Made by a program: the position numbers and the translations under genes | Notes under the pieces: model-generated | The model's input: only the letters and a program-made list of their open reading frames with translations | What the model was told of the DNA's origin: nothing | The model's database searches: none | Shown here: positions 15,731-23,935 of the stretch, in pieces | Layout of the letters: each line of letters begins with the position of its first letter | Numbering within the stretch: the stretch's first letter is position 1 | Assembly (NCBI GenBank): GCA_963848525.1 | Contig: CAWKDZ010000002.1 | Coordinates: 620,001 to 684,000 of the forward strand | Direction of reading: 5' to 3' | DNA from: JACCTU01 sp963848525 | Lineage (GTDB): Bacteria > Actinomycetota > Thermoleophilia > Gaiellales > Gaiellaceae | DNA: 64,000 bases

Positions 15731-16759
15731 TCAGGGCGAGAGCAGCCGAATGCGCTGACGCGAACCGCCGGCGACCCGGTGGAGCTGGTTCAGCTCGCCG
15801 TCGAGCACGTACAGGCCTTCCGGCGCGAGGGCGACGTCGATCGGGCTCGGGAGATCCTGGACGGCGGTCGTGATCCCGCCCGCGTCGATGCGCGCGACCC
15901 GCCCGACGAAGTACTGGATCACGTAGACCGTGCCGTCGGCGGCGACATCGAGCCCGCCGGGATTGTCGATCGGCGCCGCGAACACGGACCGGGTTCCGTC
16001 GGGCGCGAGCCGAACGACGCGATCGTTGTCGGTGTCCCCGACCAGCAGCGAGCCGTCGGGCGCGAGGCCGAGGCCGTGCACCGACCGGACGTCGCGATCG
16101 ACGACCGTCCGCGAGCCATCCGGGGCGACGCGGACGATCTCGTCCTCGCTCGTCGCGAGCAACGCGTTGCCCGACCGGTCGATCGCGACCGGCCCGGTCT
16201 CGACGCCGGCCGGGAACCTGGTCAGTTCCCGCCCGGCTCGCTCGCCGGGTGCGAAGCGGAGCACCACGGCGGCGTCAGTGACGACGAAGGAACCGTCCGG
16301 GGCGACCGCGACTCCGAACGGGTTCGAGAGCCCGCTGACGACGACGCTCGTCCGGCCGGTCGCCGGATCGACGCGCAGGACGCGCCGACGCTCCTGCTCG
16401 ACGAGGAGCAGCGAACCGTCGGGCTCGCGGGCGATCGTGGAGACCCGCCGGAGCTGCAGCTCCGCCGCCGCGACGACAACGCTCCCGAGCCGGAATGTGC
16501 GGTAGCCGGCGCGCGCGGTCAGGGCCCAGGTCCCCGCACGCGGGAAGGTCAGCCGCACGCTGTGACGAGTCGCGCGGGCGCGCCGTGTGCGAGCCGTCAG
16601 CGTCGTCGCGCCGTTGCGCGCCGTCAGCACGGCCGCGGTCGCGCCGCGTACGACCAACGTCGCGGTCCACGGACGACCGGCAGTGGCCGGCGGCTTCGCC
16701 GCGACGGTGACGGACGGCGGCGCGGCCACGAGCGCCAGCGCGGCGAAGAGCCAGACCAC
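15731..16759 (-). CDS. Secreted beta-propeller protein with N-terminal Ig-like domain
   Basis: A short signal peptide (MVWLFAALALVAAPPSVTVAA) precedes an Ig-like beta domain (about residues 25-90) and then at least five NHL/SMP-30-like blades, with repeated elements such as GVAVAPDGSFVVTD, GLGLAPDGSLLVGDTDNDRV and GLDVAADGTVYV. The 342 residues suffice for a six-bladed propeller. Propellers of this type bind ligands or hydrolyse lactones, but no catalytic set is evident. It is probably extracytoplasmic. Confidence 0.75.
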   Translation of the reverse strand: MVWLFAALALVAAPPSVTVAAKPPATAGRPWTATLVVRGATAAVLTARNGATTLTARTRRARATRHSVRLTFPRAGTWALTARAGYRTFRLGSVVVAAAELQLRRVSTIAREPDGSLLLVEQERRRVLRVDPATGRTSVVVSGLSNPFGVAVAPDGSFVVTDAAVVLRFAPGERAGRELTRFPAGVETGPVAIDRSGNALLATSEDEIVRVAPDGSRTVVDRDVRSVHGLGLAPDGSLLVGDTDNDRVVRLAPDGTRSVFAAPIDNPGGLDVAADGTVYVIQYFVGRVARIDAGGITTAVQDLPSPIDVALAPEGLYVLDGELNQLHRVAGGSRQRIRLLSP

Positions 16760-16799
16760 GCCTCCACTACACCCGCGACCGCCCCGCGGTCACGAAGCG

Positions 16800-18311
16800 C
16801 TATGGCGTCGAGCTCTCCTCGGTGTCGATCTGCGCGCGCTGGAGCCGGCCCGAGTAGTCGACGTAGATCGACTTCCACTCGGTGAAGACGTCGAGCGCCG
16901 CCTGGCCGGCTTCGCGGTGGCCGTTGCCGGTGTCCTTCGTGCCGCCGAACGGCAAGTGCACCTCTGCGCCGATCGTGCCCGCGTTCACGTACGTGATCCC
17001 CGTGTTCAGGTCGCGCATCGCGCGGAAGGCGCGGTTCACGTCCTGCGTGAAGATCGACGACGAGAGCCCGTACTTGACGCCGTTGACGGCGCGCACGGCC
17101 TCGTCGAAGTCGTCGACCGGGATCAGCGCGGTCGTCGGGCCGAAGATCTCCTCCTGCGCGATCCGCATCCCGGCCTCGACGTCGCCGAAGATCGTCGGGC
17201 GGTAGTAGAAGCCGCGGTCGAGGCCGTCGCCGGTCGCGACCTCTCCGCCCGTGAGCAGCCGCGCGCCCTCGTCGCGCCCGACCTTCGTGTACGAGTCGAT
17301 CTTCTCGAGCGCGCTCTTGTTGATCACCGGGCCGACGTCGGTGTCTGCCTCCCAGCCGACCCCGAGCCTGAGCCGTTCCGTCGCCTCGACGAGCTTCTGC
17401 TGGAGCCCGTCGTAGACCTTGCGGTGCACGATCACGCGGCTCGCCGCCGTGCAGCGCTGCCCCGACGTGCCGAAGGCCGACCAGACGATGCCCTCGACTG
17501 CGAGCTCGAGATCGGCGTCGTCCATGACGACGATCGCGTTCTTGCCGCCGAGCTCGAGGTGGACGTGCTTGAGGTTCTCGGCGGAGTTGCGCAGCACCGC
17601 GACGCCCGTCTCGCGCGACCCGGTCAGCGAGATCACGGGCACGTCGGGATGGCGGACGAGCCGGTCGCCCACCTCGCCGCCGCCACCGTGGACGACGTTG
17701 ACGACGCCCTTCGGCAGGCCGGCCTCGACGAGCAGCTCGACGAAGCGCTGGCCGAGCAGCGGCGTGTCGGTCGCGGGCTTGAAGACGACCGTGTTCCCGC
17801 AGACGAGCGCCGGCAGGATCTTCCAGGACGGGATCGCGATCGGGAAGTTCCACGGCGTGATCACGCCGACAACGCCGATCGGCATGCGCACGCTCATGTT
17901 GAACTTGTCGCGCAGCTCGGACGGGGTCGTCTGGCCGAAGAGCCGCCGTCCCTCGCCGCCCATGTAGAAGCTCATGTCGATCGCTTCCTGGACGTCCCCG
18001 CCGGCCTCGGGCAGGACCTTGCCCATCTCGCGGGTCATCAGCTGCGCGATCTCGTCCTTCTGCTCCGTCAGCAACTGCCCGAAGCGGAAGAGGATCTCGC
18101 CCCGCTTCGGCGCCGGCACGAGCCGCCACTCGTCGTAGGCCGCCTTCGCGGACTCGACGGCGCGGTCGACGTCCTCGGCTGTGGAGCGTGGGAACGTCCC
18201 GATCGGCTCGCCGTTCGCGGGGCTGAGGCTCTCGAACGTCTCGCCGCCCACCGCGTCGACCCACTCGCCCTCGATGAAGTTCTTGAACTCCTGCGTGCCC
18301 GTGGCCGCCAC
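16800..18311 (-). CDS. NAD(P)-dependent aldehyde dehydrogenase
   Basis: The 503-residue protein has all main ALDH features: ITPWNFPIAIPSWKI and the KPA of the cofactor site, the SLTGSRETG Rossmann loop, the general base Glu in LELGGKN, the catalytic Cys in GTSGQRCTAA and the EEIFGP motif. The C-terminal PFGGTKDTGNGHREAG resembles the ALDH7 and semialdehyde group. The exact aldehyde is not evident from context. It is a free-standing leftward gene. Confidence 0.92.
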   Translation of the reverse strand: MAATGTQEFKNFIEGEWVDAVGGETFESLSPANGEPIGTFPRSTAEDVDRAVESAKAAYDEWRLVPAPKRGEILFRFGQLLTEQKDEIAQLMTREMGKVLPEAGGDVQEAIDMSFYMGGEGRRLFGQTTPSELRDKFNMSVRMPIGVVGVITPWNFPIAIPSWKILPALVCGNTVVFKPATDTPLLGQRFVELLVEAGLPKGVVNVVHGGGGEVGDRLVRHPDVPVISLTGSRETGVAVLRNSAENLKHVHLELGGKNAIVVMDDADLELAVEGIVWSAFGTSGQRCTAASRVIVHRKVYDGLQQKLVEATERLRLGVGWEADTDVGPVINKSALEKIDSYTKVGRDEGARLLTGGEVATGDGLDRGFYYRPTIFGDVEAGMRIAQEEIFGPTTALIPVDDFDEAVRAVNGVKYGLSSSIFTQDVNRAFRAMRDLNTGITYVNAGTIGAEVHLPFGGTKDTGNGHREAGQAALDVFTEWKSIYVDYSGRLQRAQIDTEESSTP

Positions 18312-18335
18312 GGGTCCGAGTCTAGTGCCGGGGCG

Positions 18336-19292
18336 CTAGCCCTCGACGATGTCCGGGAAGGTCCCCGGGATGCGCGGCCTGCGCCGGTCGCGCGTCTCCC
18401 GCTGCTCGCCCTCGGGCGGCTGCTTCCCCTGCCGGCGGTCGGGCCCGGTCCGCCGGTCGACGATCACCGTCACGTTCGGGTTGTCCTTGTAGTACTCGAC
18501 CATCTTCTCGAAGAGCTCGTCCTCGAGCTCCGGCGGAATCACGCAGTAGATCACTGCTTCTGATTGTAAGGAGGCATCTCCGGCGCTAGTGGGTGGCGAG
18601 CGATCGCGGTCGCGAATGCGACCGCGCTCAGGGGTTCGCGACCGGAGTCCGCGCGAGCGGACTGCGGTCTTGCGGGAAGCTTCAGAGCGCGCGATGTCTG
18701 GCACGAGGCGCCCGTCGTCCTCGAGGTGCGCGTTCCACTGCACGAACGCGTGCTCGAGCTGCCGCGGTTCGTGCCCTCGCTCGGCGAGACGCACCGGCTG
18801 CGCGGACTCGAGGCTGACGCGGTACTGGTACCAGGAGATGTCCCACACGACGGTGACGACGAGCTCCGACTTCACCCCCGAGAGCTGGACGATCGACACG
18901 CGCGGCGACCCGAGGCTCTTCGCGATCCCGCCGACCGTGCGCCGGTACTGGCTCGAGTTGAAGAGGTCGGCGGCCTCGACCATCGACAGCTCCGGCTCCG
19001 AGAGGCGGCGCAGGATCGGCTCGGGCGCGACTGTCTGGTCCTGAGCCGACCGGCGCGTGTCGAAGATCGAGGTGAGGCTGAGCCGGCGCCGGCGGGCGTC
19101 GGGCACGGTCGGCGTCGTCGGGCTGCCCTCCTTGACCCAGCCGTACTCGACGGCCTGGTCCTGGCAGAGCGGGCAGACGTCGACGAAGTCTGAACCGTTG
19201 GGCGCGAACCGGATCGCGCGTTCGCCCATGAGCAGCGTGCGCTCGCAAATTGCGCACGTCCGCGTCGCTGTCGAGCTCGTGATCCGCTGCAC
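18336..19292 (-). CDS. Zinc-knuckle protein with C-terminal acidic/Arg-rich domain
   Basis: An N-terminal treble-clef-like site (CAICERTLL with CPLCQD) is followed by a helical part and a segment FNSSQYRRTVGGIAKSLGSPRVSI with VVWDISWYQYRV, which looks like a small folded domain. After an Arg-rich linker the chain ends with VIYCVIPPELEDELFEKMVEYY and VTVIVDRRTGPDRRQG. The C-terminal domain is of a kind that also occurs alone. A GTG (VIYCVIPP) lies inside the frame and a 9-bp hairpin (18605-18626) lies in the linker, so two adjacent genes are possible. Its function is unknown. Confidence 0.65.
   Translation of the reverse strand: MQRITSSTATRTCAICERTLLMGERAIRFAPNGSDFVDVCPLCQDQAVEYGWVKEGSPTTPTVPDARRRRLSLTSIFDTRRSAQDQTVAPEPILRRLSEPELSMVEAADLFNSSQYRRTVGGIAKSLGSPRVSIVQLSGVKSELVVTVVWDISWYQYRVSLESAQPVRLAERGHEPRQLEHAFVQWNAHLEDDGRLVPDIARSEASRKTAVRSRGLRSRTPERGRIRDRDRSPPTSAGDASLQSEAVIYCVIPPELEDELFEKMVEYYKDNPNVTVIVDRRTGPDRRQGKQPPEGEQRETRDRRRPRIPGTFPDIVEG
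18605..18626 (-). other. Perfect 9-bp hairpin inside the Arg-rich linker
   Basis: CGCGGTCGC (18605-18613) and GCGACCGCG (18618-18626) enclose GAAT. It lies in the low-complexity part of the frame at 18336-19292 and could be a structured boundary between two genes or a chance consequence of Arg codons. Confidence 0.5.
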
Positions 19293-19349
19293 AGCCCGTC
19301 GAGTCTAGCCCCGGCCCAGCGCCTACCTCGCGTGCTAACGTCCTCCGAT

Positions 19350-19366
19350 ATATGTCTAGTACATAT
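19350..19366. promoter_or_regulatory. Palindromic operator upstream of the PadR gene
   Basis: ATATGT (19350-19355) and ACATAT (19361-19366) form a perfect 6-bp inverted repeat around CTAGT, nine bases before the padR-family start codon. ATGT/ACAT half-sites are typical for PadR regulators, so autorepression is likely. The location overlaps the expected promoter of this two-gene unit. Confidence 0.65.
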
Positions 19367-19374
19367 GTTGGAAC

Positions 19375-19707
19375 ATGAGACGCGGCCGCGGCTACCGCTT
19401 CCTCGAGCCGGGCCTGCTGGTGCTGCTCTCGGAGCGCCCCACCCACGGCTATGAGCTGATCGCCGAGCTCCCGGCGCTGCTCGGTGCCGAGCGGGTGGAC
19501 GTCGGGAACGTCTACCGCGCGCTCCGCGGGATGGAGGAGCGAGGGCTCGTGACCTCCGAGTGGAGCGACCAGCTGCCGGGTCCTGCGAAGCGCACCTACG
19601 AGATCACGGACGACGGGCGACGCGCGCTCGAGCGCTGGGCGCAGTGGCTGCGCGAGGCCCGCGACCGGATCGACCAGCTGTTGGAACGCGCCGGGGAAAG
19701 GAGGTGA
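19375..19707 (+). CDS. PadR-family transcriptional regulator
   Basis: The 110-residue winged-helix protein shows the PadR signature (LLSERPTHGYELIAEL, then NVYRALRGMEERGLV and PAKRTYEITDDGRRAL). PadR proteins repress detoxification or stress genes and release on ligand binding. The palindrome just upstream suggests autoregulation. A small coupled gene follows after two bases. Confidence 0.9.
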   Translation: MRRGRGYRFLEPGLLVLLSERPTHGYELIAELPALLGAERVDVGNVYRALRGMEERGLVTSEWSDQLPGPAKRTYEITDDGRRALERWAQWLREARDRIDQLLERAGERR

Positions 19708-19709
19708 AC

Positions 19710-19898
19710 ATGCACGGACGCAGACATCGCGGCCGCCATTGGGGGCCGCGGCTGGGCTCTCGCTGGTACGAGCACGAGACGGTGCTCGAGCGGCTCGAGG
19801 AGTACCGCCGCGACCTCGAGCAGGAGCTCGCCGACGTCTCCGACCTGATCGAGCGGCTGAAGCTCGGTCAGACCGAGACGCAGACTCAGACGGCGTAG
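19710..19898 (+). CDS. Small coiled-coil protein paired with PadR (62 residues)
   Basis: ATG at 19710 has an almost ideal ribosome-binding site (AAAGGAGGTGAAC). The product has a His/Arg/Gly-rich start (MHGRRHRGRHWGPRLGSRW) followed by a coiled-coil helix (VLERLEEYRRDLEQELADV and beyond) and a TETQTQTA end. Proteins of this type (DUF5320-like) often follow PadR genes. A role as partner or effector is inference. Confidence 0.7.
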   Translation: MHGRRHRGRHWGPRLGSRWYEHETVLERLEEYRRDLEQELADVSDLIERLKLGQTETQTQTA

Positions 19899-19937
19899 GA
19901 CGGGACCGGCGGAGGCGCGAGCCTCCGCCCCAGTCCC

Positions 19938-20414
19938 TCAGTCCCAGTCGAAGCGCGTCGCGGTGTGCGGGTAGCTCTCCTCGAGCCACGCGAACGCTCG
20001 CGACGGAACGAGCCAGAACCACGGCCGTGCGGTCAGGCTCGCGTCGGGCCGGTAGTCGTACTTCTCGCCGTACGCGTCGGCGTACGCGTCGTCGATCGTC
20101 CTGCGCTCGACCCGGCCCTCGAGGATCACGGCCTCGTTCCCGCTCTCCAGGTGCACAACGACGCTCGGGTCGCGTTCCAGGTTTCGCGCCTTCGTCGACG
20201 TCGGCGCGCTGCTCCAGACGACGGCGTCGTCCCACCACAGGCCCCACACCGGCATCGCGTGCGGCCGGCCGTCCGCGCGCGTCGTGCAGATCCAGTAGTT
20301 GCGGCTCGCCTCGAGCCGCTCGACCGCCCAGGCCCAGTCGAGCAAGTCCTTCCCGGTGAGCCCGTAGACGTCCGGGAACCCCGGCTTCGACCTCCGTGGC
20401 TCCGGGCGGCTCAG
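19938..20414 (-). CDS. PPOX-fold protein, probable CTG start
   Basis: The 158-residue protein has SRPEPRRSKPGFPDVYG, RNYWICTTRADGRPHAMPVWGLWWDD and VVVHLESGNEAVILEGRVE, the pattern of pyridoxamine 5'-phosphate oxidase-related flavin-fold proteins. The frame is open into the upstream EF-G-like gene only because that gene carries a frameshift. I take CTG at 20414 as the start: it overlaps the restored TGA of the EF-G-like gene as CTGA and has GGAGGAGG about seven bases before. The bound cofactor and substrate are unknown. Confidence 0.75.
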   Translation of the reverse strand: MSRPEPRRSKPGFPDVYGLTGKDLLDWAWAVERLEASRNYWICTTRADGRPHAMPVWGLWWDDAVVWSSAPTSTKARNLERDPSVVVHLESGNEAVILEGRVERRTIDDAYADAYGEKYDYRPDASLTARPWFWLVPSRAFAWLEESYPHTATRFDWD

Positions 20415-22460
20415 ACCTTCGCCTCCTCCTTCTCTTTCTGGAACTCGCTCATCACCTTCTGGGCGACGTGGGCTGGGCACCTCGTCGTAGCGGAGGAAAT
20501 GCATGTGGTAGTCGCCGCGTCCGCCCGTCATCGAGGTCAGCGACTGCGAGTACGTCAGCAGCTCGGCCATCGGCGCCTCGGCCTTGATCGTCGTCATCCC
20601 GGCGTGCGGCTCCATCCCGTGGAGCCGGCCGCGGCGCGAGTTGAGGTCGCCGTTGACGGCGCCCACGACGTCGTCGGGCACGGTGATCTCGACCTCCATG
20701 ATCGGCTCGAGCAGGACGGGATCGGCCGCCTCGTAGGCCTGCTTGAACGCCATCGAGCCGGCGATCTTGAACGCCATCTCCGACGAGTCGACCGAGTGGT
20801 GCGAGCCGTCGACGAGCCGCACGCGCACGCCGGAGACGGGCGCACCGGCGAGCTCGCCCGAGAGCATCGCCTCGCGGATGCCCTTGTCGACGGCCGGTCG
20901 GAAGCTCTGCGGGATCACGCCGCCGACGATCTCGTCCTTGAACTCGTACCCGGTGTGGCCCTCCAGTGGCTCGAGGACGATGTGGCAGTCGCCGAACTGG
21001 CCACGCCCGCCCGTCTGCTTCTTGTAGCGCGCGTGTGCCCGCGACTCCTTGCGGATCGACTCCTGGTACGGGACGCGCGGCGGGTGCAGGTCGACGTCGA
21101 CACCGAAGCGGCGCTTCAGCCGCTCCACCCCCACCTCGACGTGCATCTGCGAGAGGCCGGAGAGCAGCTGCTCGCCGGTCTGCTCGTCGCGGCGCAGCAT
21201 CAGGGTCGGGTCCTCCTCGGCGAGCCGCCGGAGCGACGTCGCCATCTTCTCCTCGTCGCCCTTCGCCTTCGGCGTGATCGCGAAGCTCATCACCGGCTCG
21301 GGGAAGCCGAGCTGCGGGAGCTCCACGGGGCGCTCGGCGTCGAGGAGGAGGTCGCCCGTCTGCGTCTCCTTCAGCTTGGCGACGGCGCCGATGTCGCCCT
21401 CGCCGATCTCCGTCTCGTTCGCGTGCTCCTTGCCCTGGAGCACCATCAGCGCGCCGAGCCGCTCCTTCGCGTGCGCGCGGACGTTGGCGACGGTGGAGTC
21501 GCCCTTGAGCGTGCCGGCGAGCACGCGGAGGACGTTGATCCGGCCGGCGAACGGGTCGGCGATCGTCTTGAACACGAACGCCGCCGTGCCGGCGCCGTCG
21601 ACCTCGATCGGCGCGCCCTTCTTGGCCGGCGAGGGAACACCCTCGACGAGCAGGTCGAGCAGCGCGTGCGTGCCGAGGTTCTTGGTCGCGACGCCGCACG
21701 CGACCGGGAAGACCTCGCCGCGAGTGACCGCCGTCTTCAGCGCGCTCGCAACCTCGGCCGCGTCGAGCTCCTGCCCGTCGAGGTAGCGCTCCATCAGCGC
21801 CTCGTCGGTCTCGACCACGGCGTCGAGCAGCTTCTCGCGGTACTCGGCCGCCTGGTCGGCCATCTCGGCCGGGATCTCGGTGGGCTCGGCCTCCTTGCCG
21901 CCCTCCGGCGACTGGTAGGCGCACATGTGCAGCACGTCGACGATCCCGGTCAGCTCGTGCTCTGAGCCGATCGGGAGGTGGACGGCCACGCATTTGTCGG
22001 AGAGCTGCTCGCGAATCGCGCCGAGCGCGCGGAAGAAGTCGGCCCGCTCGCGGTCGAGCATGTTCACGTAGAGGACGCGCGCGAGCCCGAGCTCGGAGGC
22101 GCGCCCCCAGACGCGCGACGTGCCGACCTCGACGCCCATCACCCCGCTGAGGACGAAGAGCGCGCCCTCGACCACGCGCAGCGCCGCGATCGCGTCGCCC
22201 TGGAATCCCGGGTCACCGGGGGCGTCGATCAGGTTGATCTTGCGCTCATGCCAGTCCAGGTGCGCGAGCGACGACGAAAGTGACATCTGCCGCTTGTGCT
22301 CGTCGTCGTCCCAGTCGGTGACCGTCGTGCCGGCCTCGATCGTGCCGAGCCGGTTGACCATCCCCGTCTGGTAGAGCAGCGCCTCCACGAGCGACGTCTT
22401 GCCGACTCCGCGGTGCCCGACGACGGCGACGTTGCGGATCCTCCCCGGCTCGTGGGCCAT
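20411..22460 (-). CDS. EF-G-like translational GTPase (FusA2 type), 3' frameshift
   Basis: The protein has an N-terminal GTPase domain (Walker A GHRGVGKTS), then EF-G domains II-V with long match (for example VPYQESIRKESRAHARYKKQ, SHHSVDSSEMAFK and MTGGRGDYHMHF). It departs from canonical EF-G: the G3 motif DTPGH reads DAPGD, so the catalytic His is Asp, and G4 reads NMLD instead of NKxD. That fits the EF-G2/FusA2-like group rather than the main factor. After RYDEVP an extra base in a run at 20475-20477 throws the frame off. Removing it gives AHVAQKVMSEFQKEKEEAKV and a stop at 20411. The span of 2050 bases is one too many. Confidence 0.88.
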
Positions 22461-22584
22461 GCGGCTCTCTCCTCCTGACTCGTAAAGGGGTAGTGCGCGA
22501 TCCTACCTTTGGGGTACACGAATCGAGCTTTCCCCCGCTACAACGAGACGACTTCCTTTCAGCGGCCTAAAGGAGACCTCACCC

Positions 22585-22770
22585 ATGTCGTTGCGGCACG
22601 TCTTCACACCAAGGCGAAACCTCGGTTCGGATCCGCGCGTGGCTCTCATGCTGGACCGGATCGGGAAGGACGAGCGCCCCGCCGGGGCGATCAGGAAGGG
22701 CCTCACGGGCGCCGGCGCGGCAGTCGAGCTCGAGAAGCGCCTCCCGCCGCCGTACGCCAGGGCCTACTAG
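22585..22770 (+). CDS. Small hypothetical basic protein (61 residues)
   Basis: ATG at 22585 is preceded by AAAGGAGA at a suitable distance. The product (MSLRHVFTPRRNLGSDPRVA, then LDRIGKDERPAGAIRKG and LEKRLPPPYARAY) is basic, with no signal or membrane segment. No family is recognised. It ends four bases into the convergent sigma-factor gene. A real but uncharacterised protein is plausible. Confidence 0.5.
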   Translation: MSLRHVFTPRRNLGSDPRVALMLDRIGKDERPAGAIRKGLTGAGAAVELEKRLPPPYARAY

Positions 22771-23558
22771 CCCTCGAGCGACGCCCGAACGGGCGTACCC
22801 GCGAGGCGAGCCTTCAGCCGAAGGATCGCCTTCGTGTGCAGCTGGGAGACGCGCGACTCGGTCACGCCGAGCACCTCGCCGATCTCGCGGAGCGTCAGCT
22901 CTTCGTAGTAGTAGAGGGTGACCACGAGCTTCTCGCGCTCGGGCAGACGCGAGATCGCGTCCGCGATCATCTCCTTCAGCTCGGACTTGTCGAGCGCGCT
23001 CTGCGGCGCGGGGCCCTGCGTGTCCTCGATCGTGTCGATCAGGGCGACCTGGTCGCCGCTCGAGCCCTGCACCGTCCAGAGCTCGTCGAGGGCGGCGATC
23101 GACGAGCGCGAGATCTCGCTCAGGCTGCTGTCCAGCTCGTCCTGGGTCAGCCCGAGCTTGCCGGCGATCTCCTCGTCGTTCGGGGCGCGGCCGAGCTTGC
23201 CCTCGAGCTCGCCGATCGCGCGCTCGATGTCGCGGGCGCGGGCGCGCACGGAGCGCGGGACCCAGTCCATCGCGCGGAGCTCGTCGATGATCGAGCCCTT
23301 GATCCGCGCGATCGCGTAGGTCTCGAACTTGATGTCGCGGTCCGGGTCGAATCGCTCGATCGCACCGATCAGGCCGAGCAGGCCGTAGGAGACGAGGTCA
23401 CCTTCGTCGACGTGGGCCGGCAGCCCCGAGCCCAGCCGGCCGGCGACGTACTTGACGAGCGGTGCGTACGTGAGGATCAGGCGATCGCGGAGGGCCTGGT
23501 CCTTCGTGCGTCGGTACTCGCGCCACAGCGTGATCGTGTCGTCGGCCCGCTCCGCCAT
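22767..23558 (-). CDS. RNA polymerase sigma factor, FliA/WhiG type
   Basis: The 263-residue sigma factor has region 2 (DEGDLVSYGLLGLIGAIERFD, FETYAIARIKGSIIDELR), region 3 and region 4 (PEREKLVVTLYYYEELTLREI with HTH ESRVSQLHTKAIL). The motif DWVPRSVRARARDIE is typical of the FliA/WhiG group, which controls motility or sporulation-like genes. No anti-sigma factor sits beside it. The gene is monocistronic by spacing. Confidence 0.9.
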   Translation of the reverse strand: MAERADDTITLWREYRRTKDQALRDRLILTYAPLVKYVAGRLGSGLPAHVDEGDLVSYGLLGLIGAIERFDPDRDIKFETYAIARIKGSIIDELRAMDWVPRSVRARARDIERAIGELEGKLGRAPNDEEIAGKLGLTQDELDSSLSEISRSSIAALDELWTVQGSSGDQVALIDTIEDTQGPAPQSALDKSELKEMIADAISRLPEREKLVVTLYYYEELTLREIGEVLGVTESRVSQLHTKAILRLKARLAGTPVRASLEG

Positions 23559-23592
23559 CGCGTAGAGAATACGGCGTGCGCCCGGCGATTCC

Positions 23593-23772
23593 TCAGCGCG
23601 CGAGCGCGCGGAACGCCATCGTGCCCATCCACGCGCCGAGCACGCCTGCGGCGAACGCGACGGGCCACGCGTCGTCGATCGCCGCGAATGCGATCCCGAG
23701 CAGCGCGACGGCGATCACCCCGAAGAGCACCCCGAGCGCGCGGCGCTGCGACAGCGGCCGATCGTAGTACAC
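23593..23772 (-). CDS. Small two-helix membrane protein (59 residues)
   Basis: GTG at 23772 opens VYYDRPLSQRRALG, followed by two hydrophobic segments (VLFGVIAVALLGIAFAAI and VAFAAGVLGAWMGTMAF). A longer frame upstream runs through the tRNA-like gene and is not credible. The function is unknown. Confidence 0.5.
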   Translation of the reverse strand: MYYDRPLSQRRALGVLFGVIAVALLGIAFAAIDDAWPVAFAAGVLGAWMGTMAFRALAR

Positions 23773-23815
23773 GGGTGGAACCGCCGACCACCGCGTCTTC
23801 CGGCCCGGCAACCGA

Positions 23816-23889
23816 AGGGGCGTAGGACTCGAACTGGCAGAGCCCCGGTCTCCAAGACCGGGGGTTGCAGGTTGAGCCTGTCGCCCCTG
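23816..23889 (+). tRNA. tRNA-Trp-like gene (CCA) with abnormal D and T arms
   Basis: AGGGGCG pairs with CGCCCCT as an acceptor stem with G as discriminator, and the anticodon arm CCGGT/ACCGG encloses CTCCAAG with anticodon CCA, all as in tRNA-Trp. The D region reads GGACTCGAACTGGCAGAGC and the T region GGTTGAGCCTG. Compared with a normal tRNA-Trp, three bases are added in D and two are lost in T, leaving a five-base T loop. The two altered pieces look like reverse complements of each other's normal versions. It may be a pseudo-tRNA, a real oddity or an assembly artefact. Confidence 0.6.
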
Positions 23890-23935
23890 TATCTCCATGG
23901 TTGCGGCGGCGACCCAGTGTAGACGCGGCCTCTGG

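Noticed and set aside
19938..22460. A single 840-residue fusion of an EF-G-like protein and a PPOX-fold protein
   Set aside because: The EF-G ending QKVMSEFQKEKEE is intact in a neighbouring frame and the fusion arises only from one extra base, so two separate genes are more credible.
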